57,495 nt of DNA, taken from assembly GCA_016201275.1 (NCBI GenBank), contig JACQDB010000018.1:1-57495 (forward strand), read 5' to 3'. Of this stretch, positions 18,242 through 26,634 are shown one piece after another; position 1 is the stretch's first letter, and the number at the start of each line of letters is the position of its first letter. The translations under genes were made by a program, and so were the position numbers. The notes under the pieces were generated by a model that saw nothing but the letters and a program-made list of their open reading frames with translations, searched no databases and had not been told where the DNA came from. The DNA is from Acidobacteriota bacterium (GTDB lineage: Bacteria; Acidobacteriota; Blastocatellia; UBA7656).

Positions 18242-21213
18242 CCGTAGCCTGGTCGCCCGACGGGAAAAATATTTTGTTCCGTTCGGGACGCTCAAGCGGT
18301 ATGCCGGTGGCGAAACTTTTCACCATTTCGGCGGATGGCTCTTTCCCCGTCGAAGTGCCTTTGCCGATGGCGCAGGAAGGCGTTTATTCACCCGATGGAG
18401 CGCGGCTCGCTTATATGCCGCTGGCTCCGGCCTTCGCGCAGTGGAAGCGCTATCGCGGCGGACGCATGACAAAAATCTGGCTCGCCAATCTTGCCGATTC
18501 CAGCATCGAAGAGATTCCACGCACCAACGCCAACGACTTCAACCCGATGTGGGTCGGCAACAAAATCTATTTTCTCTCCGACCGCAACGGCGCGGTCACT
18601 TTGTTTGCTTACGACACCACGACCAAACGCACGACGCAATTAATCAATAACACCGGGCTGGATTTGAAATCGGCGTCGGCAAGCAGCGAGGCAATCGCTT
18701 ACGAGCAGTTCGGCTCAATCAATCTTTACGATTTGAAATCGGGCAAGACCAGCAAAGTCAACATCACTTTGAACGGCGATTTGCCTTCGGTGCGTCCGCA
18801 TTATGAGCGCGTCGCTAGTCGCATTCTCAACGCCGCGATTTCACCGACCGGCGCACGAGCGGTCTTTGAAGCGCGTGGCGAAATCATTTCGGTTCCCGCC
18901 GAAAAAGGCGATGCGCGCAATTTGACTAACACTTCGGGCGTCGCCGAACGCGACCCTGCGTGGTCGCCTGACGGCAAATGGATTGCTTACTTTTCGGATG
19001 AATCGGGGGAATACGCGCTGCATTTGAAAGAGCAATCAGGCATTGGCGAAATTAAAAAAATCAGTCTCGGCAATCCGTCGTCATATTTTTATTCGCCAAT
19101 CTTTTCGCCCGACAGCAAAAAAATTCTCTTTCAGGACAAGCGCTTGAATCTCTGGTACGTTGACATCGCTAAAGGTACGCCCGTCAAAGTTGATACCAAC
19201 ACTTATGAAAATCCGTTTCGCGTCTTTGACCCGTCATGGTCGCCCGATAGCCGTTGGATTGCTTATACCAAACAGTTGAAGAATCGTTTGTGCGCGGTCT
19301 TTCTGTACGCCCTCGAATCGGCAAAGAGCAATCAAGTCACCGACGGTTTGAGCGATGCGCGCTATGCTGGGTTCGACAAAAACGGCAAGTATGTTTACTT
19401 CGCCGCGTCAACCGATGTCGGACCGACAACCGGCTGGCTTGATATGTCGAGCTTTGCGCTGTCTTCGCAAATCACTCGCAGCGTCTATGCCATCGTCTTG
19501 AAAAAAGATCAGCCCTCGCCGCTGGCCCCGGAAAGCGACGAAGAAAAAGTGCAAGACCCGAATGCGCCGCCTGTGCCGCCAAAACCACCGGCGAAACCCG
19601 AACCCGTAACCGTCGCTGTGGATTTCGACAACATCGGCCAACGCATAGTCGCTTTGCCGATTCCGGCGCGCAACTATGTAGGCATAGCCGCAGGCAAAGC
19701 GGGGACGATTTTCTTGGCGGAAAATCCGCAAGGCGCAACCGTTCCCGGCGTCACCATTCAACGCTTCGATGTGGATAAGCGGCGCGTTGAAAAAGTGCTG
19801 GATGGCGCGACCGCGTTCACGGTTTCTGCCAACGGCGAGAAGATGCTTTTCGGGCAAGGCTTCGGCCCGGCGATGCGCTTCGTCATCGCTTCAACCGCCG
19901 CACCCCTCAAACCCGGCGAAGGCGTGTTGAATACCGGCGAGATGGAAGTTTATGTTGACCCGAAGGCCGAATGGCAGCAGATGTATCACGAAGCGTGGCG
20001 CGTGCAACGCGACTTCTTTTATGACCCAGGTTTTCACGGCCTCGACATCAAAGCCACGGAAAAGAAGTATGAGCCATTTCTTGAGAACGTCGCGCATCGC
20101 GCCGATTTGAATTATCTGTTTCAAGAGATGCTCGGCAATATGATTGTCGGTCATCACAGCTCCGTTGGCGGCGACGCGCCACAGGTGCAAGCGGTGCCGG
20201 GCGGCTTGCTCGGTTGCGATTACAAAGTTGAAAACGGGCGCTATCGCATTGCCAGAATTTTCAACGGCGAAAACTGGAATCCACAACTGCGTGCGCCGCT
20301 CACCCAACCCGGCGTTAATGTGAACGTCGGCGATTACCTGCTTGCAGTCAACGGGCGCAACTTGACGGCAAGCGATAATGTTTATCAATTCTTTTTAGAC
20401 ACGGCCAACAAACAGGTGACGATTAAAGTCGGCGCGAATCCCGATGGCACAGGCGCAAGGGAAGTCACGGTGGTGCCGGTTGGCACGGAAGGCGGCCTGA
20501 GAAATTTGGCGTGGATGGAAGACAATCGCCGCAAGGTTGACCAATTGAGCGGCGGCAAATTGGCGTATGTGTATCTGCCGAACACGGCGGGCGCGGGTTA
20601 TGCCAATTTCAATCGCTACTACTTCGCGCAGCTTGATAAACAGGGCGCGGTGATTGACGAACGCTTCAATGGCGGCGGCACGGCGGCGGACTACATCATT
20701 GACTATATGCGACGACCTTTGATGAACAAATGGGCGACCCGCGAGGGCGAAGATTTCACCACGCCCATCGGTTCGATTTACGGCCCCAAGGTCATGATGA
20801 TCAATGAATATGCGGGTTCGGGCGGCGATTTGATGCCGTGGTTATTTCGCAAAGCCGGTGTCGGGCAATTAGTCGGCAAGCGCACTTGGGGCGGACTCGT
20901 AGGTATTTACGATTACCCTGTGTTGCTTGATGGCGGCCAGGTGACTGCGCCGCGTGTGGCGTTTTACAATCTGCAAGGCCAATGGGACGTGGAAAATTAC
21001 GGCACGCCGCCGGATGTCGAAGTTGACCTTGACCCGAAACTGTGGCGACAAGGGAAAGACTCGCAACTGGAAAAAGCTGTTGAGGTGGCGTTGGCGGAAC
21101 TGAAAAAGAATCCGCCGCCGAAGTACAAAAGGCCAGCCTATCCGAATTATTACGGCGCTCCGAAAGCGCCACTGGCAGCGAGAAATTCTGCGCCCACATC
21201 GCGCAAAAAGTAA
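18232..21213 (+). CDS. Tricorn protease homologue 3 (5'-truncated reading frame)
   Basis: 993 aa from a GTG at 18232 that overlaps the end of the 5' fragment. It begins directly in a propeller blade (VDVAVAWSPDGKNILF). It keeps propeller repeats, a Pro-rich linker (APPVPPKPPAKPEP), the S41 cap (RVQRDFFYDPGFHGLD), the His in IVGHHS, a PDZ-like part and the nucleophile motif EYAGSGGDLMPW. The signal peptide is encoded only by the out-of-frame fragment upstream, so as written the protein would not be exported. Blocks are nearly identical to homologues 1 and 2, which suggests recent duplication or gene conversion. Confidence 0.8.
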   Translation: MDVAVAWSPDGKNILFRSGRSSGMPVAKLFTISADGSFPVEVPLPMAQEGVYSPDGARLAYMPLAPAFAQWKRYRGGRMTKIWLANLADSSIEEIPRTNANDFNPMWVGNKIYFLSDRNGAVTLFAYDTTTKRTTQLINNTGLDLKSASASSEAIAYEQFGSINLYDLKSGKTSKVNITLNGDLPSVRPHYERVASRILNAAISPTGARAVFEARGEIISVPAEKGDARNLTNTSGVAERDPAWSPDGKWIAYFSDESGEYALHLKEQSGIGEIKKISLGNPSSYFYSPIFSPDSKKILFQDKRLNLWYVDIAKGTPVKVDTNTYENPFRVFDPSWSPDSRWIAYTKQLKNRLCAVFLYALESAKSNQVTDGLSDARYAGFDKNGKYVYFAASTDVGPTTGWLDMSSFALSSQITRSVYAIVLKKDQPSPLAPESDEEKVQDPNAPPVPPKPPAKPEPVTVAVDFDNIGQRIVALPIPARNYVGIAAGKAGTIFLAENPQGATVPGVTIQRFDVDKRRVEKVLDGATAFTVSANGEKMLFGQGFGPAMRFVIASTAAPLKPGEGVLNTGEMEVYVDPKAEWQQMYHEAWRVQRDFFYDPGFHGLDIKATEKKYEPFLENVAHRADLNYLFQEMLGNMIVGHHSSVGGDAPQVQAVPGGLLGCDYKVENGRYRIARIFNGENWNPQLRAPLTQPGVNVNVGDYLLAVNGRNLTASDNVYQFFLDTANKQVTIKVGANPDGTGAREVTVVPVGTEGGLRNLAWMEDNRRKVDQLSGGKLAYVYLPNTAGAGYANFNRYYFAQLDKQGAVIDERFNGGGTAADYIIDYMRRPLMNKWATREGEDFTTPIGSIYGPKVMMINEYAGSGGDLMPWLFRKAGVGQLVGKRTWGGLVGIYDYPVLLDGGQVTAPRVAFYNLQGQWDVENYGTPPDVEVDLDPKLWRQGKDSQLEKAVEVALAELKKNPPPKYKRPAYPNYYGAPKAPLAARNSAPTSRKK

Positions 21214-21355
21214 GCCGTCTGAAAAAGCTGGAACGGATGGCTATCGGGGAGACGGTGAACTTCAGTTTGCCGCTGTTTGAAATCACCTATGCAGTCCGCT
21301 ATAGGTGTAGAAAATGGGATTAGGATTGCGGATGAAATAAGACGCAATTCTTGAG

Positions 21356-21422
21356 GTTCAGAGTTACGCCTTTCGGCGTGAGTTGACGCAGACGCTTCAC
21401 GCCGAAAGGCGTAACTCTGAAC
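21356..21422. repeat. Perfect 26-bp palindrome between convergent genes
   Basis: Arms 21356-21381 and 21397-21422 are perfect inverted repeats (GTTCAGAGTTACGCCTTTCG...), with a 15-base loop. It lies between the plus-strand tricorn gene and the minus-strand M20 gene, so it could end transcription from both sides, but no T-run follows on either side and it resembles the dispersed palindromes elsewhere in the window. Confidence 0.75.
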
Positions 21423-21447
21423 TTGCACTTTAGTTCATCGACAATCC

Positions 21448-22677
21448 TTAAACCGATAGTCCAGTCAGCGCAACGGTGAGCAATAACAGGCGCTTCAAAC
21501 CCAGTTCGCGGCCTGTCGGGTCGTACCATTCTGCCAGCGTATGACAATGGTTCGAGGTGCCGCCTGCGCCGATGGTAATCGCCGGAATGCCCAATGAAAT
21601 TGGGATATTGGAATCAGTCGAAGAACAATCCAGACGCGGCTCTATGCCTAAAGCGCGAGAGCATTCCATCGCCGTTTGCACGATGTGCGAAGCCACAGGG
21701 GTTTCGCCCGAAGGCCGGTCGCCTGCCGCGTCTATCGCATAGGTGAGCAGCGTACCGCTCAAGGCGCGTTGCGAATTTTCTTCGCGCACGGCCAATTCGA
21801 TCACCCGTCGCAAGTAGGCTTCGAGCTTGTCAATTTCATCGCGGGAAGTCGAGCGCATATCAACCGTCATGCTCGCCGATTCGGGAATCGAATTCACCGA
21901 TTGTCCGCCCTCGATGAGGCCTATGTTGTAAGAGGTGCGCGGCGAAATCGGCGCGGCATAGGTAGCAAAACGAGCGATGGCGCGACCGAGCGCGTGCACC
22001 GGATTGACGACGCCGAAATCGCCCCACGAATGTCCGCCGGGGCCATTGATGGTGACGCGATAACGCCGCGACCCCAAAGCGCGGCTGGTAATGCGTTCGA
22101 CGCCGGGGCCATCTAGCGAGATAAATGCCGCCGCGCCATTTTGAAATTCACCGGCGGTGAACAGATGTCGCACGCCGCGCAAATTGCCTTCGCCTTCTTC
22201 GCCGACCGTGGCGACAAAATAGATCGTCCCGGCGGTTTCAATCTGCGCCACGTTCAAGGCTTGGGCTAGGGCGATAAGGCTCATCAAACCGCAGGAATCG
22301 TCGGCAATGCCGGGCGCAAGGAAACGGCGACCATCGCGCTTGACGCGCACGTCCGTGCCTTCGGGGAAAACCGTGTCGAGGTGCGCCGAGACGATGAGAT
22401 CGGGAGTGGCCGAGGTGCCGCGCCGTTCGGCGATGACGTTGCCTTCGGCGTCGGTGTGAACCTTGGTCAAGCCGCATTCGCTAAAGCGTTGTTTGATGTA
22501 GGCGGCGCGCAATTCTTCTTTGAAAGGTGGCGCGGGAATTTCGCAGATGCGAATCAATTCGTCGGTAAAGTTGTCATTGGCTTCGACAAAAAAAGCGAAA
22601 GCCTGTTGAATCTGCGGGTAAAAGATTAAGTTTTCCGCTGTTGACTGGGCTTCGATTTTGCGTGCGTAATTTTGCAT
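21448..22677 (-). CDS. M20 family metallopeptidase (PepT-like aminopeptidase)
   Basis: 409 aa, no signal peptide, so cytosolic. Zinc ligands and catalytic residues of the M20 family are in order: SAHLDT (His, and the Asp two residues on), GIADDS (bridging Asp), GEEGEG (catalytic Glu and ligand Glu), SLDGPG (Asp) and NHCHTLAEW (His). The dimerisation lid domain starts around INGPGGHSWGDF. The IEGGQSVNSIPESASMTVDMRS block is typical of PepT-type tripeptidases and related carboxypeptidases. It would finish degradation of the small peptides made by the exported peptidases upstream. It is convergent to the tricorn genes, so separately transcribed. Exact substrate is not predictable. Confidence 0.9.
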   Translation of the reverse strand: MQNYARKIEAQSTAENLIFYPQIQQAFAFFVEANDNFTDELIRICEIPAPPFKEELRAAYIKQRFSECGLTKVHTDAEGNVIAERRGTSATPDLIVSAHLDTVFPEGTDVRVKRDGRRFLAPGIADDSCGLMSLIALAQALNVAQIETAGTIYFVATVGEEGEGNLRGVRHLFTAGEFQNGAAAFISLDGPGVERITSRALGSRRYRVTINGPGGHSWGDFGVVNPVHALGRAIARFATYAAPISPRTSYNIGLIEGGQSVNSIPESASMTVDMRSTSRDEIDKLEAYLRRVIELAVREENSQRALSGTLLTYAIDAAGDRPSGETPVASHIVQTAMECSRALGIEPRLDCSSTDSNIPISLGIPAITIGAGGTSNHCHTLAEWYDPTGRELGLKRLLLLTVALTGLSV

Positions 22678-22817
22678 TCGTTCAAATTGTGATTTTGGCG
22701 TTTCGGATTTTCAAGTCGAGAAAGCCTGATTTCATCTTGAGTCGCAGTCGAAAAATATTCAAGTCAATTTTATGGCTTTGAAAACTTGAAACCAGTAAAA
22801 CGCGATCAAAAAAATCC

Positions 22818-23023
22818 GGTAGTGCGAAAACAGTAAGGCTCGACCGGCAACCAACTGCGCCGGTTTCGCTCCATAGCAGCGACCCTTGCTTGCAGCGTCA
22901 ACAGAGGTCGCTCCTACGCAGCTAGAGAACTTCTCGTAGTCCATATCTATAGACAGATGGCTCCGACGGAACTACTCATCGGTTCAAGCGTTCCCACTTG
23001 AGTATTACTGTTTTAGCACTACC
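22818..23023. mobile_element. 206-bp MITE-like element with 19-bp TIRs and 8-bp target duplication
   Basis: The terminal inverted repeats are GGTAGTGCGAAAACAGTAA (22818-22836) and its complement at 23005-23023 with one mismatch. The flanks are the direct repeat AAAAATCC at 22810-22817 and 23024-23031. No transposase is encoded, so this is a non-autonomous element. It lies in the 417-base gap between two minus-strand genes, upstream of the M20 gene. The 8-bp duplication points to an IS family that makes 8-bp target repeats; the parent element is not in the window. Confidence 0.88.
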
Positions 23024-23094
23024 AAAAATCCAATCAAGTCAACTGCGCCATCTGCCTTTTTACTTGCGCCTTTTTATTATTGCCGTCTCACCTC

Positions 23095-24309
23095 TCAGCC
23101 GATGGCTGTCATGATTTCGTCATCGGTAAGCGTGGCGTTGCGCTGTTTGGCGTGATGAAAAATTTTCTCTACGCGCTCTTCCGTAGGCTCCAGGCCGCGT
23201 TGCTCAAGCCAGAAGATGACATTGGATTTGCCGCTCATGGGGCCGATTTCAATCACCTGCTGGCGTCCGAATAATTTCGCCGGAACGCCTGAATACACAG
23301 CGTCTGCCAACCACTCGTCGCCTTTGCGAAAGGCTTTAATCACCGCCGCTGCGTGTACGCCCGTCGCCGTGCGAAAGGCATCGCGCCCAACCACCGGATA
23401 ACTGATGGGAATCGGTATGCCGGTCGCGTCGCTTGCGGTTTCGCAATACTTCATCAGCTTCGAGAGGTCGCGGTCAAGGTAGCCCATCAATTGCAGGTTG
23501 ACCAGAATTTGATCCATAGGCGCATTGCCAACGCGCTCGCCTATGCCCAAGGCGCTGCCGTGCAAACGGTCTGCGCCAGCTTCAAACGCCGCGATGGAAT
23601 TAATCACGCCAAGCCCACGGTCTTGATGCCCGTGCCAGTCAATCTTCACCTCTTCGCCGGATTCTTCGACGATAGATTTGACGAAACGAATCAACGCCGC
23701 CGCACCTTCCGGGGTCGCGTGACCAACCGTGTCGCAAACGCATAGACGTTTTGCCCCCGCTTCAATAGCCGTTTTATACAGCGCACGAATCGTGTCCGGG
23801 TGAGCGCGGGTGGTGTCTTCGGTGACGTACATCACCGGCAGATGGTGCGCGGCGGCAAATTTCACCGCCTCTTCGGTCGCCGTCAACATCATTTCCAAAG
23901 ACCAGTTTTCCGCGTATTGCCGAATGAAACTCGAACCTATGAAGGTGCAGGCTTCGATAGCGATGCCGACTTTTTGCGATATATCAATGATCGGTTGAAT
24001 ATCGGCGATAACGGTGCGGGAAGCGCAGTTCGCTGTGATGTCGAGCTTGCAATCGGCGATCTCTTTGGCCAGCCGTTCGACATCGGCAACCGCGCGAGGT
24101 CCTGCGCCGGGGAGTCCTATGTCGGCGGTGTCTATGCCTAGCGAATCCATGAGGTGCAGCAACTCAATTTTTTTTTCAATCGGTGGGTCGGTGACCGATG
24201 GCGATTGCAAGCCATCGCGCAGCGTTTCGTCATCGAATTCGACGCGCCGCGACGTGACCGGAAGGGTATCGGCGTGATTCCAATCGTAAATTAATTCTTC
24301 TTTATTCAT
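23095..24309 (-). CDS. LeuA-like acyltransferase (2-isopropylmalate/homocitrate synthase family)
   Basis: 404 aa HMGL-like TIM barrel that condenses acetyl-CoA with a 2-oxo acid. It has FDDETLRDGLQSP near residue 25, with the catalytic Arg and metal Asp, CDTVGHATPEG in the middle, and the metal site HGHQDRGLG (HxH followed by Gln where LeuA usually has Asn). The C-terminal part contains a short helical extension but not the ~130-residue leucine-binding regulatory domain of LeuA, so the protein should not be leucine-inhibited in the usual way. It could be an isopropylmalate, homocitrate or citramalate synthase. No leuB/C/D genes are adjacent, so the pathway is open. Confidence 0.8.
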   Translation of the reverse strand: MNKEELIYDWNHADTLPVTSRRVEFDDETLRDGLQSPSVTDPPIEKKIELLHLMDSLGIDTADIGLPGAGPRAVADVERLAKEIADCKLDITANCASRTVIADIQPIIDISQKVGIAIEACTFIGSSFIRQYAENWSLEMMLTATEEAVKFAAAHHLPVMYVTEDTTRAHPDTIRALYKTAIEAGAKRLCVCDTVGHATPEGAAALIRFVKSIVEESGEEVKIDWHGHQDRGLGVINSIAAFEAGADRLHGSALGIGERVGNAPMDQILVNLQLMGYLDRDLSKLMKYCETASDATGIPIPISYPVVGRDAFRTATGVHAAAVIKAFRKGDEWLADAVYSGVPAKLFGRQQVIEIGPMSGKSNVIFWLEQRGLEPTEERVEKIFHHAKQRNATLTDDEIMTAIG

Positions 24310-24455
24310 AGCCTGGCCTCTTAAAAAAACTTGGTGACGATTCGATTAGAGCAAAGCGGCAAACGCAGCGTCAAGCAAGAGAAGGTTTCGAGCTTTCCGA
24401 TTACCGTGAAGGGCGGTTGGATGCTACTATTTACGCCTCAACTGGGAGAAACTGT

Positions 24456-26360
24456 GTGGCAGCCGTAAGCGAAAAAAGCGTTCAACCTTCGACAACATTT
24501 GCTATCGCAACGCGCAGGCCGCCAGCGCTGCTGGTATTTTTTGCGGCGCTGTTTATGGTGAATCTGCTGTTGCGGGTCTTTTATCTGCGTTATCAATTTG
24601 TCAACGGCGATGAAGCGGTGCGGGCTTTGACGGCAACCGGTTTATTGGATGGAGCGCGGCTTTATGTTGATCTAGTGACCGACAAACCGCCCGGCGCGAC
24701 CTGGTTTTATGCGGCAGTGTTTGCGCTTTTTGGTCGCCGCATGGTTGCCGTGCATTTGGCGGCGGCGGGGTGGAATTTTCTCACTGCCATTGTTGTGTGC
24801 AAAACCGCTGCGATGGTTTACGGCAAACGCGCCGGATATTTGGCGGCGGGGTTGTTCGTCTATTTCAGCAACAGCTATTTCACGCCGGATATGATGGCGG
24901 CCAACACCGAGTTATTGATGGCGTTGCCTTATACGGCTGCGTTCTATCTTTATTGGCGCGTTGTGCGTGGGCAGCAAAGACCAGGCCAGCCGAAGCTGCG
25001 CCTGGCGGCTGATCCCGAATCCATTCTTGCGGCTAGGCGAAGGGGTGGCGATGAGAAAAGCGCAGAGGCGGCGAAATCCCTGCGCGTCTGGGTGCAGCTA
25101 TTCGGCGTGGGGTGCTTGACCGGCGCGGCGGTGTTGTTCAAACAGTTAGGCTTTTTCAACGTCGGTTTTTTCTGCGCCTGCGAAATCGTTTTGCTCTATC
25201 GCAAGCGGCAAAAAGCCCGATTTTTCGGGCTTTTTCTGTCATCTTGCAAAAGACTTCTGCTGATAGCGACGGGACTAAGCGCGGTCTTTGCGGCGCTAGT
25301 GATGTGGCTGTATGGGACGGGGGCGCTCGAAAGTTTCTGGCGCTATAGCTTTGTCATGAACTGGTTTTACATAGATTCACTGTCCACCGATTTGTGGTTG
25401 AAATTTATGTTCAAAAGAATTTTCGGCTATGTCGGATTCAATCTTGCGTTGTGGGCGCTTGCGGCTTGGAGCGTCTGGCAGACGGTCGTCAGGCGTCAAC
25501 CCTGTCGTCATAAAGATGCAGAGAAAAGGCGCAACGGGTTGCCGAGCGTCGCAGCGGTTGGCGAACGAACCGACGCGGAAACGGGTAGCGACAAAATTGT
25601 TTATGACAAGAGCGTGGAGGCAATGCCGTTTACGACTGGCAACCGCGATGCCGAGGTTGCAGTGATTTTATGGGCGCTGGTTTCGTTAGTCGCGGTCTTC
25701 ATGAGCGGGCGCTTTTTCGGCCATTACTTCATACAAGTTTTGCCAGCGTTAGCGATTCTGGCAGCGCCTGGTCTGGCGCTATTGATGGAGCGCTGGTCAT
25801 TGTCGGCGTTTCAACCAAGAGCGAAAGTTATCGCCGCGAGTTTGCTGGTCGTCTTTGTGTTCGGCTTGGTTCGCATACACCATCGCACCGCGATCCTCGC
25901 CTATGAAACACTGACCGGACAGCGCACCAGATTCAGCGCGGCTTGGGGAATGAGTCGGCGCGAACACGAAGCTGACATCGTTTCGCAGGCATTGCGACAA
26001 AGACTCCGTGCCGGAGAGCCGCTCTACATATGGGATTATGCGCTCGATGTGTATTGGCGCACCGGTTGTCGTCCGGCGACGCGCTTCATCACGCCGAATC
26101 ATTTGACCGGCGATTTCACCGACGCCGAAATCGCCGCAGACATGGGGCAGAGCGATTTCTGGAAGCAGCATCGCCAACTGCTTCTGGAAGATTTACGCTG
26201 CCACAAACCACGCATTATTCTCGACCCGACGGGCGGCTTGGAAAATGTGCCGTATGCGGAAATCGCGGCGTTTATGCAGGAAAATTATCAGCGCGACGCA
26301 GCGCTTGGCCTTGATCCGGCGCGCCCTTTTGTGGTTTACCAATTGAAAGAACGTCCCTAA
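24456..26360 (+). CDS. GT39/ArnT-like membrane glycosyltransferase
   Basis: 634 aa from a GTG at 24456, preferred because GGGAGA lies 7 bases before it; a TTG 39 bases upstream is in frame but has no ribosome binding site. Multi-pass inner-membrane protein with about ten hydrophobic segments. The first loop carries the acidic pair in NGDEAVR expected for a C-type glycosyltransferase catalytic site, followed by LVTDKPPGATWFY, a hallmark of the ArnT/PMT-like group. It would move a sugar from a polyprenyl carrier to an acceptor outside the membrane. Two hydrophilic insertions (about 170-210 and 345-395) are rich in Arg/Lys/Glu and unlike the rest. A terminator-like hairpin lies inside the gene at 25210-25235. 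Confidence 0.82.
   Translation: MAAVSEKSVQPSTTFAIATRRPPALLVFFAALFMVNLLLRVFYLRYQFVNGDEAVRALTATGLLDGARLYVDLVTDKPPGATWFYAAVFALFGRRMVAVHLAAAGWNFLTAIVVCKTAAMVYGKRAGYLAAGLFVYFSNSYFTPDMMAANTELLMALPYTAAFYLYWRVVRGQQRPGQPKLRLAADPESILAARRRGGDEKSAEAAKSLRVWVQLFGVGCLTGAAVLFKQLGFFNVGFFCACEIVLLYRKRQKARFFGLFLSSCKRLLLIATGLSAVFAALVMWLYGTGALESFWRYSFVMNWFYIDSLSTDLWLKFMFKRIFGYVGFNLALWALAAWSVWQTVVRRQPCRHKDAEKRRNGLPSVAAVGERTDAETGSDKIVYDKSVEAMPFTTGNRDAEVAVILWALVSLVAVFMSGRFFGHYFIQVLPALAILAAPGLALLMERWSLSAFQPRAKVIAASLLVVFVFGLVRIHHRTAILAYETLTGQRTRFSAAWGMSRREHEADIVSQALRQRLRAGEPLYIWDYALDVYWRTGCRPATRFITPNHLTGDFTDAEIAADMGQSDFWKQHRQLLLEDLRCHKPRIILDPTGGLENVPYAEIAAFMQENYQRDAALGLDPARPFVVYQLKERP
25210..25235 (+). terminator. Terminator-like hairpin inside the glycosyltransferase gene
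   Basis: Perfect 11-bp stem AAAAAGCCCGA (25210-25220) / TCGGGCTTTTT (25225-25235) with a TTTT loop. It encodes the residues QKARFFGLF in the reading frame. Its form is that of an intrinsic terminator, with a GC-rich stem and T-run. Whether it stops transcription in vivo is unknown. Confidence 0.45.
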
Positions 26361-26473
26361 GCTCGACTTTGTACAATTTCAGATTGAACCACACCAATCA
26401 AGCGCTGACGTTGCGGTTCGCGCTTGGAATTATTGAACCTCGCCTCAAAAAACTGAGGTTCAATAATTCTAGA
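26360..26473 (+). repeat. Family A palindromic repeat, copy 2
   Basis: Starts AGCTCGACTTTGTACA one base inside the glycosyltransferase stop codon and ends in a hairpin (26427-26441 / 26455-26469, 15 bp perfect). It matches 40-153 in reverse orientation over its full length. Downstream to 26894 there is no gene, only further repeats. Confidence 0.82.
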
Positions 26474-26498
26474 GGTTGAAAGCAAAAGGCTGATTACA

Positions 26499-26624
26499 TA
26501 TAGCGATTGGCAATTGCGTGCGTGTCAGTAGCCCGACCGTGAGGGAGGGCTTGCGTGCGAATCCAAGCCCTCCCTCACGGTCGGGCTACTGACATTGGGT
26601 CGCAACCGACTGCAAACCGCTATA
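26499..26624. repeat. Family B-like element carrying a perfect 30-bp palindrome
   Basis: The outer ends TATAGCGATTGGCA and TGCAAACCGCTATA are imperfect inverted repeats like those of the other family B copies. The cargo is different: perfect 30-bp arms (26524-26553 / 26564-26593) with a 10-base loop, containing CAGTAGCCCGACCGTGAGGG. Confidence 0.75.
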
Positions 26625-26634
26625 AGGTTGGTTT

